In this document: positions 5,227 through 6,671 of the stretch, piece after piece
How positions within the stretch are numbered: position 1 is the first letter of the stretch
Layout of the letters: each line of letters begins with the position of its first letter
From: an uncultured Erysipelotrichaceae bacterium
GTDB lineage: Bacteria > Bacillota_I > Bacilli_A > RF39 > UBA660
Assembly: GCA_902782915.1 (NCBI GenBank)
Contig: CACZOV010000049.1
Span: 1-6,671 of the forward strand
Reading direction: 5' to 3'
DNA: 6,671 nucleotides
Notes under the pieces: model-generated
The model's database searches: none
Seen by the model: the letters and a program-made list of their open reading frames with translations, nothing else
Told to the model about the DNA's origin: nothing
Program-made: the position numbers and the translations under genes

Positions 5227-5698
5227 AATAATCTCCTTTCATATTACTAAGTTCTTTTGATATTTTAGGTTCTTCGGTTGCAATTTTAAGTACTAAATAC
5301 ACAATTAAGGATATCAAAAGTAAAACTGTAATTAAAAGTACAATTGGAGCAAAATCATACCTTGTATGCTTAATCTTAGTATAAGGAGATGATATATGAT
5401 TTTTTTCTTCAACTACTTTATTATTAGCTTTTTTTATATCATCAAGTGAGATTTTTGAGGTTTTTTCAAAGACAAAATCATTGAACTCATCAAGCATTTT
5501 TTCAACATCTAAGCCCAAATATTTAGCATATACTCTGACAACATCTTTTAATTCAAATATATCCTTAAAAGCCTTATGATTACCATCTTCTATCGCTTCT
5601 AAAAGAGAAGGATTAATTTTTAAATCTTCACTAGCTTCTCCAATACTTACTCCATTTTTTTTTCTTTCGCTTTTTAAATATTCCCCTATTTCTTTCAA
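5213..5698 (-). CDS. rodZ: RodZ-like (YmfM) membrane protein with N-terminal helix-turn-helix, short form
   Basis: RodZ links the MreB cytoskeleton to the elongation machinery. From the chosen start the protein has 161 residues. It has a Cro/Xre-like helix-turn-helix of the HTH_25 kind (KEIGEYLKSERKKNGVSIGE, then DLKINPSLLEAIEDG and VVRVYAKYLGLD, about 1-70), a charged linker (71-115), and one membrane segment (about 116-138). An extracytoplasmic tail of only some 20 residues ends it. The usual C-terminal outer domain is missing, so it is about half the normal length. Start: TTG at 5698 follows GAGGTGAT with eight bases between GAGG and TTG. A GTG at 5707 would sit inside that ribosome binding site and is rejected. 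It overlaps pgsA by 14 bases. With no terminator after rnpB, it may be transcribed by read-through. Assignment rests on domain order and the pgsA neighbour. Confidence 0.85.
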   Translation of the reverse strand: MKEIGEYLKSERKKNGVSIGEASEDLKINPSLLEAIEDGNHKAFKDIFELKDVVRVYAKYLGLDVEKMLDEFNDFVFEKTSKISLDDIKKANNKVVEEKNHISSPYTKIKHTRYDFAPIVLLITVLLLISLIVYLVLKIATEEPKISKELSNMKGDYYELT

Positions 5699-5702
5699 AC
5701 TA

Positions 5703-5710
5703 ATCACCTC
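5703..5710 (-). promoter_or_regulatory. ribosome binding site that sets the rodZ start
   Basis: GAGGTGAT (rc of 5703-5710) lies ahead of the TTG at 5698 at normal spacing. It contains the upstream GTG, which therefore cannot be the start. Confidence 0.75.
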
Positions 5711-5740
5711 AAAAGGAAAATAATATTTTTATTTTATTTT

Positions 5741-6092
5741 AAAATACTTTATAAGCCATGTTCTGTCCCTTTAAAAGGTGGCAAACATTTATCTATTATA
5801 TTTCAAATCCTAGGTTTGATTCAGTTTCTCTCTCCTAAGCTCCCCTACCAATATTTGGGTTTCTCACTCGTGGGGTTTACTATGTTCCACTTCCTCCGTT
5901 TCCAGATTCTTCATCACTATAGCACTTTTATAATTACTCTAACCATAGAAAACTTTAGGTTATTTCATAGCCGTTAGTAAAAACTACTTAAGGTTATTTT
6001 TTCCCTTAACACGAACACTACTATCATCTCAGATAGTGTGAGCATGGACTTTCCTCTATATTACAAGAATACAGCGTTTGCCAAAGTATTTT
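5741..6092 (-). ncRNA. rnpB: RNase P RNA, catalytic subunit (Bacillus-like, type B)
   Basis: This ribozyme trims the 5' leader from pre-tRNAs. The ends form helix P1: AAAATACTTT (rc of 6083-6092) pairs over ten bases with AAAGTATTTT (rc of 5741-5750). Conserved core elements lie in order: GAGGAAAGTCC (rc of 6046-6056), GTAAACCCC (rc of 5872-5880), GAGAAACCCAAAT (rc of 5853-5865) and near the 3' end ACAGAACATGGCTTATA (rc of 5750-5766). The GAGAAACCCAAA..TTGGTAGGGG segment is as in Bacillus rnpB, favouring type B. Length of about 352 bases is slightly below the usual ~400. P1 begins within the gpsB stop codon, so the RNA is either processed from a gpsB transcript or started from a promoter inside gpsB. 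No U-tract terminator follows. Exact ends are estimated from P1. Confidence 0.96.
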
Positions 6093-6432
6093 ATTCTTCT
6101 TCTTTGTCTTTTCCGTATACAACTTTTTCTAAACGAGACAATCTCTTTAAAACATCTAAATTAGATGATGATCCTGAATTTATAGGAGATGCTTTCACAA
6201 TCTCAACGTTTGTTTTTAAATTTCTAATTTCTTGTTTTAATTCAATTATTTGCTCTAGATTATCTTCTTTTTCTTTTTCAAGATTTCTAATAATTGTATA
6301 AAAATGTTCGTAGTCTGCAATTACTAAATCTAAAAATTGGTCTACTTCTTTTAAACGATATCCTCTTGTATCAATTTTAAAATTTTTTTCAAGTATCATA
6401 TCGCTAGTAAGATTAAACTCATCTTTATACAT
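6091..6432 (-). CDS. gpsB: GpsB, DivIVA-family cell division regulator
   Basis: GpsB coordinates penicillin-binding proteins with the division and elongation machineries at the membrane. The 113-residue protein has the DivIVA/GpsB N-terminal domain (MYKDEFNLTSDMILEKNFKI, then RGYRLKEVDQFLDLVIADYE, about 1-44), a coiled coil (45-80), a Ser/Asn-rich linker, and the C-terminal trimerisation segment LDVLKRLSRLEKVVYG near its end. Length and the LKRLS.LEK..YG ending separate GpsB from longer DivIVA. ATG 6432 is preferred because it leaves 12 residues before ILEK, as in B. subtilis GpsB. AAGG lies nine bases upstream. An in-frame ATG at 6441 (adding MWI) also has AAGG nine bases upstream and cannot be excluded. 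A near-consensus promoter lies about 40 bases upstream, and rnpB follows directly, as in Bacillus. Confidence 0.96.
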   Translation of the reverse strand: MYKDEFNLTSDMILEKNFKIDTRGYRLKEVDQFLDLVIADYEHFYTIIRNLEKEKEDNLEQIIELKQEIRNLKTNVEIVKASPINSGSSSNLDVLKRLSRLEKVVYGKDKEEE

Positions 6433-6471
6433 AATCCACATCCTTTCTATCCTTTAAATATCTATACTAAT

Positions 6472-6500
6472 ATTTTAGAACAGTAGTCAAAAGTTGTCAA
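6472..6500 (-). promoter_or_regulatory. strong sigma-A promoter of gpsB (and probably rnpB)
   Basis: Perfect TTGACA (rc of 6495-6500) and TAAAAT (rc of 6472-6477, five of six) are separated by 17 bases. This is the best promoter match in the window. The start would be near 6465, leaving a leader of about 33 bases. Confidence 0.88.
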
Positions 6501-6548
6501 GTAAATAATTTTTATCATAAAGGTGTATTTTATTTTTATATTAATTAT

Positions 6549-6575
6549 ATAAATAAAACCCTTCTACGAAGGGTT
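6549..6575 (-). terminator. intrinsic terminator after tRNA-Glu
   Basis: AACCCTTC (rc of 6568-6575) pairs perfectly over eight bases with GAAGGGTT (rc of 6557-6564) around a GTA loop, and TTTTATTT follows. It lies 10 bases past the tRNA CCA end and separates the tRNA transcript from gpsB. Confidence 0.9.
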
Positions 6576-6585
6576 AAATACTACC

Positions 6586-6662
6586 TGGTGATCAGTACGG
6601 GATTCGGACCCGTGAATGCTGCCGTGAAAGGGCAGTGTGTTAAGCCACTTCACCAACTGACC
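6586..6662 (-). tRNA. trnE-UUC: tRNA-Glu, anticodon UUC
   Basis: All arms pair. The acceptor is GGTCAGT/ACTGATC with one G-U. The D arm is GTG/CAC with GG in the loop, the anticodon stem CTGCC/GGCAG with loop CTTTCAC (anticodon UUC, 6626-6628), the variable loop has five bases, and the T stem is ACGGG/CCCGT. The discriminator is A and CCA is encoded (77 bases in all). The T loop reads TCCGAAT; the near-universal form is TTCGAAT, so position 55 is C instead of U (window base 6607). Otherwise the gene looks intact. Nine U precede it at the right edge, perhaps the end of an upstream terminator. Confidence 0.97.
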
Positions 6663-6671
6663 AAAAAAAAA

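Noticed and set aside
5699..5707. GTG start for the rodZ-like gene at 5707
   Set aside because: The GTG is part of the GAGGTGAT ribosome binding site, leaving no site upstream of it; the TTG at 5698 is properly spaced.
6038..6301. Plus-strand open frame of 87 codons
   Set aside because: It overlaps the conserved rnpB core and gpsB on the other strand, has no ribosome binding site of note and a low-complexity Ser/Phe-rich product.
6433..6441. ATG at 6441 as gpsB start
   Set aside because: It is possible, with its own AAGG at nine bases, but the start at 6432 matches the N-terminal length of known GpsB; recorded as the alternative.
1..6671. Use of UGA as a tryptophan codon, as in mycoplasmas
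   Set aside because: Trp is encoded by TGG in serS, pgsA and the left-edge HD gene, and no in-frame TGA occurs; all nine complete genes end in TAA, so reassignment is unsupported.
1..6671. Mobile element, CRISPR array, toxin-antitoxin or defence island
   Set aside because: No transposase or integrase, no regularly spaced repeats, no terminal inverted repeats and no paired small genes; all confident genes are housekeeping and on one strand.

Overview
The window is about 6.7 kb of very AT-rich DNA. Every recognisable gene lies on the minus strand, so the genes read from high to low coordinates. The gene set points to a low-GC Firmicute close to the Mollicutes/RF39-type Bacilli: gpsB next to a Bacillus-like rnpB, a rodZ-pgsA pair, yneF, a T-box leader, strong Shine-Dalgarno sites and TAA at all nine complete stops. 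The organism call is inference from gene content. Tryptophan is encoded by TGG and no gene contains an in-frame TGA, so nothing here suggests recoding.

Layout in transcription order. (1) tRNA-Glu(UUC) at 6586-6662, with encoded CCA and its own terminator. (2) A near-consensus promoter (6472-6500) drives gpsB, and rnpB follows with no gap. rodZ-like and pgsA come next, overlapping each other; no terminator is visible between rnpB and rodZ. (3) A promoter just past pgsA (4611-4639) drives yneF. A serine-specific T-box riboswitch (specifier UCU) follows, then an HD-domain gene resembling alarmone hydrolases, overlapped by serS; a strong terminator closes the unit. (4) murI, glutamate racemase. 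(5) rplS (ribosomal protein L19) from its own promoter, then lepB (signal peptidase I), with a terminator-like hairpin exactly at the rplS/lepB junction. (6) A 363-base stretch without a confident gene, holding one 18-codon ORF with an ideal ribosome binding site and a degenerate repeat. (7) The first 52 codons of a second, unrelated HD-domain protein running off the left edge.

Most genes are core functions: cell division and shape (gpsB, rodZ), phospholipid synthesis (pgsA), peptidoglycan precursor (murI), secretion (lepB), and translation and RNA processing (tRNA, rnpB, serS, rplS). No mobile element, CRISPR array or defence system is visible. The most interesting arrangement is the serine T-box placed ahead of a (p)ppGpp-hydrolase-like gene and serS. 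This would couple uncharged tRNA-Ser both to seryl-tRNA synthetase supply and to an enzyme that may remove the stringent-response alarmone. Other points for a second look are a C at T-loop position 55 of tRNA-Glu, archaeal-like features in the SerRS catalytic domain, a Gly in place of Asn beside the first catalytic Cys of MurI, and the rplS/lepB junction.
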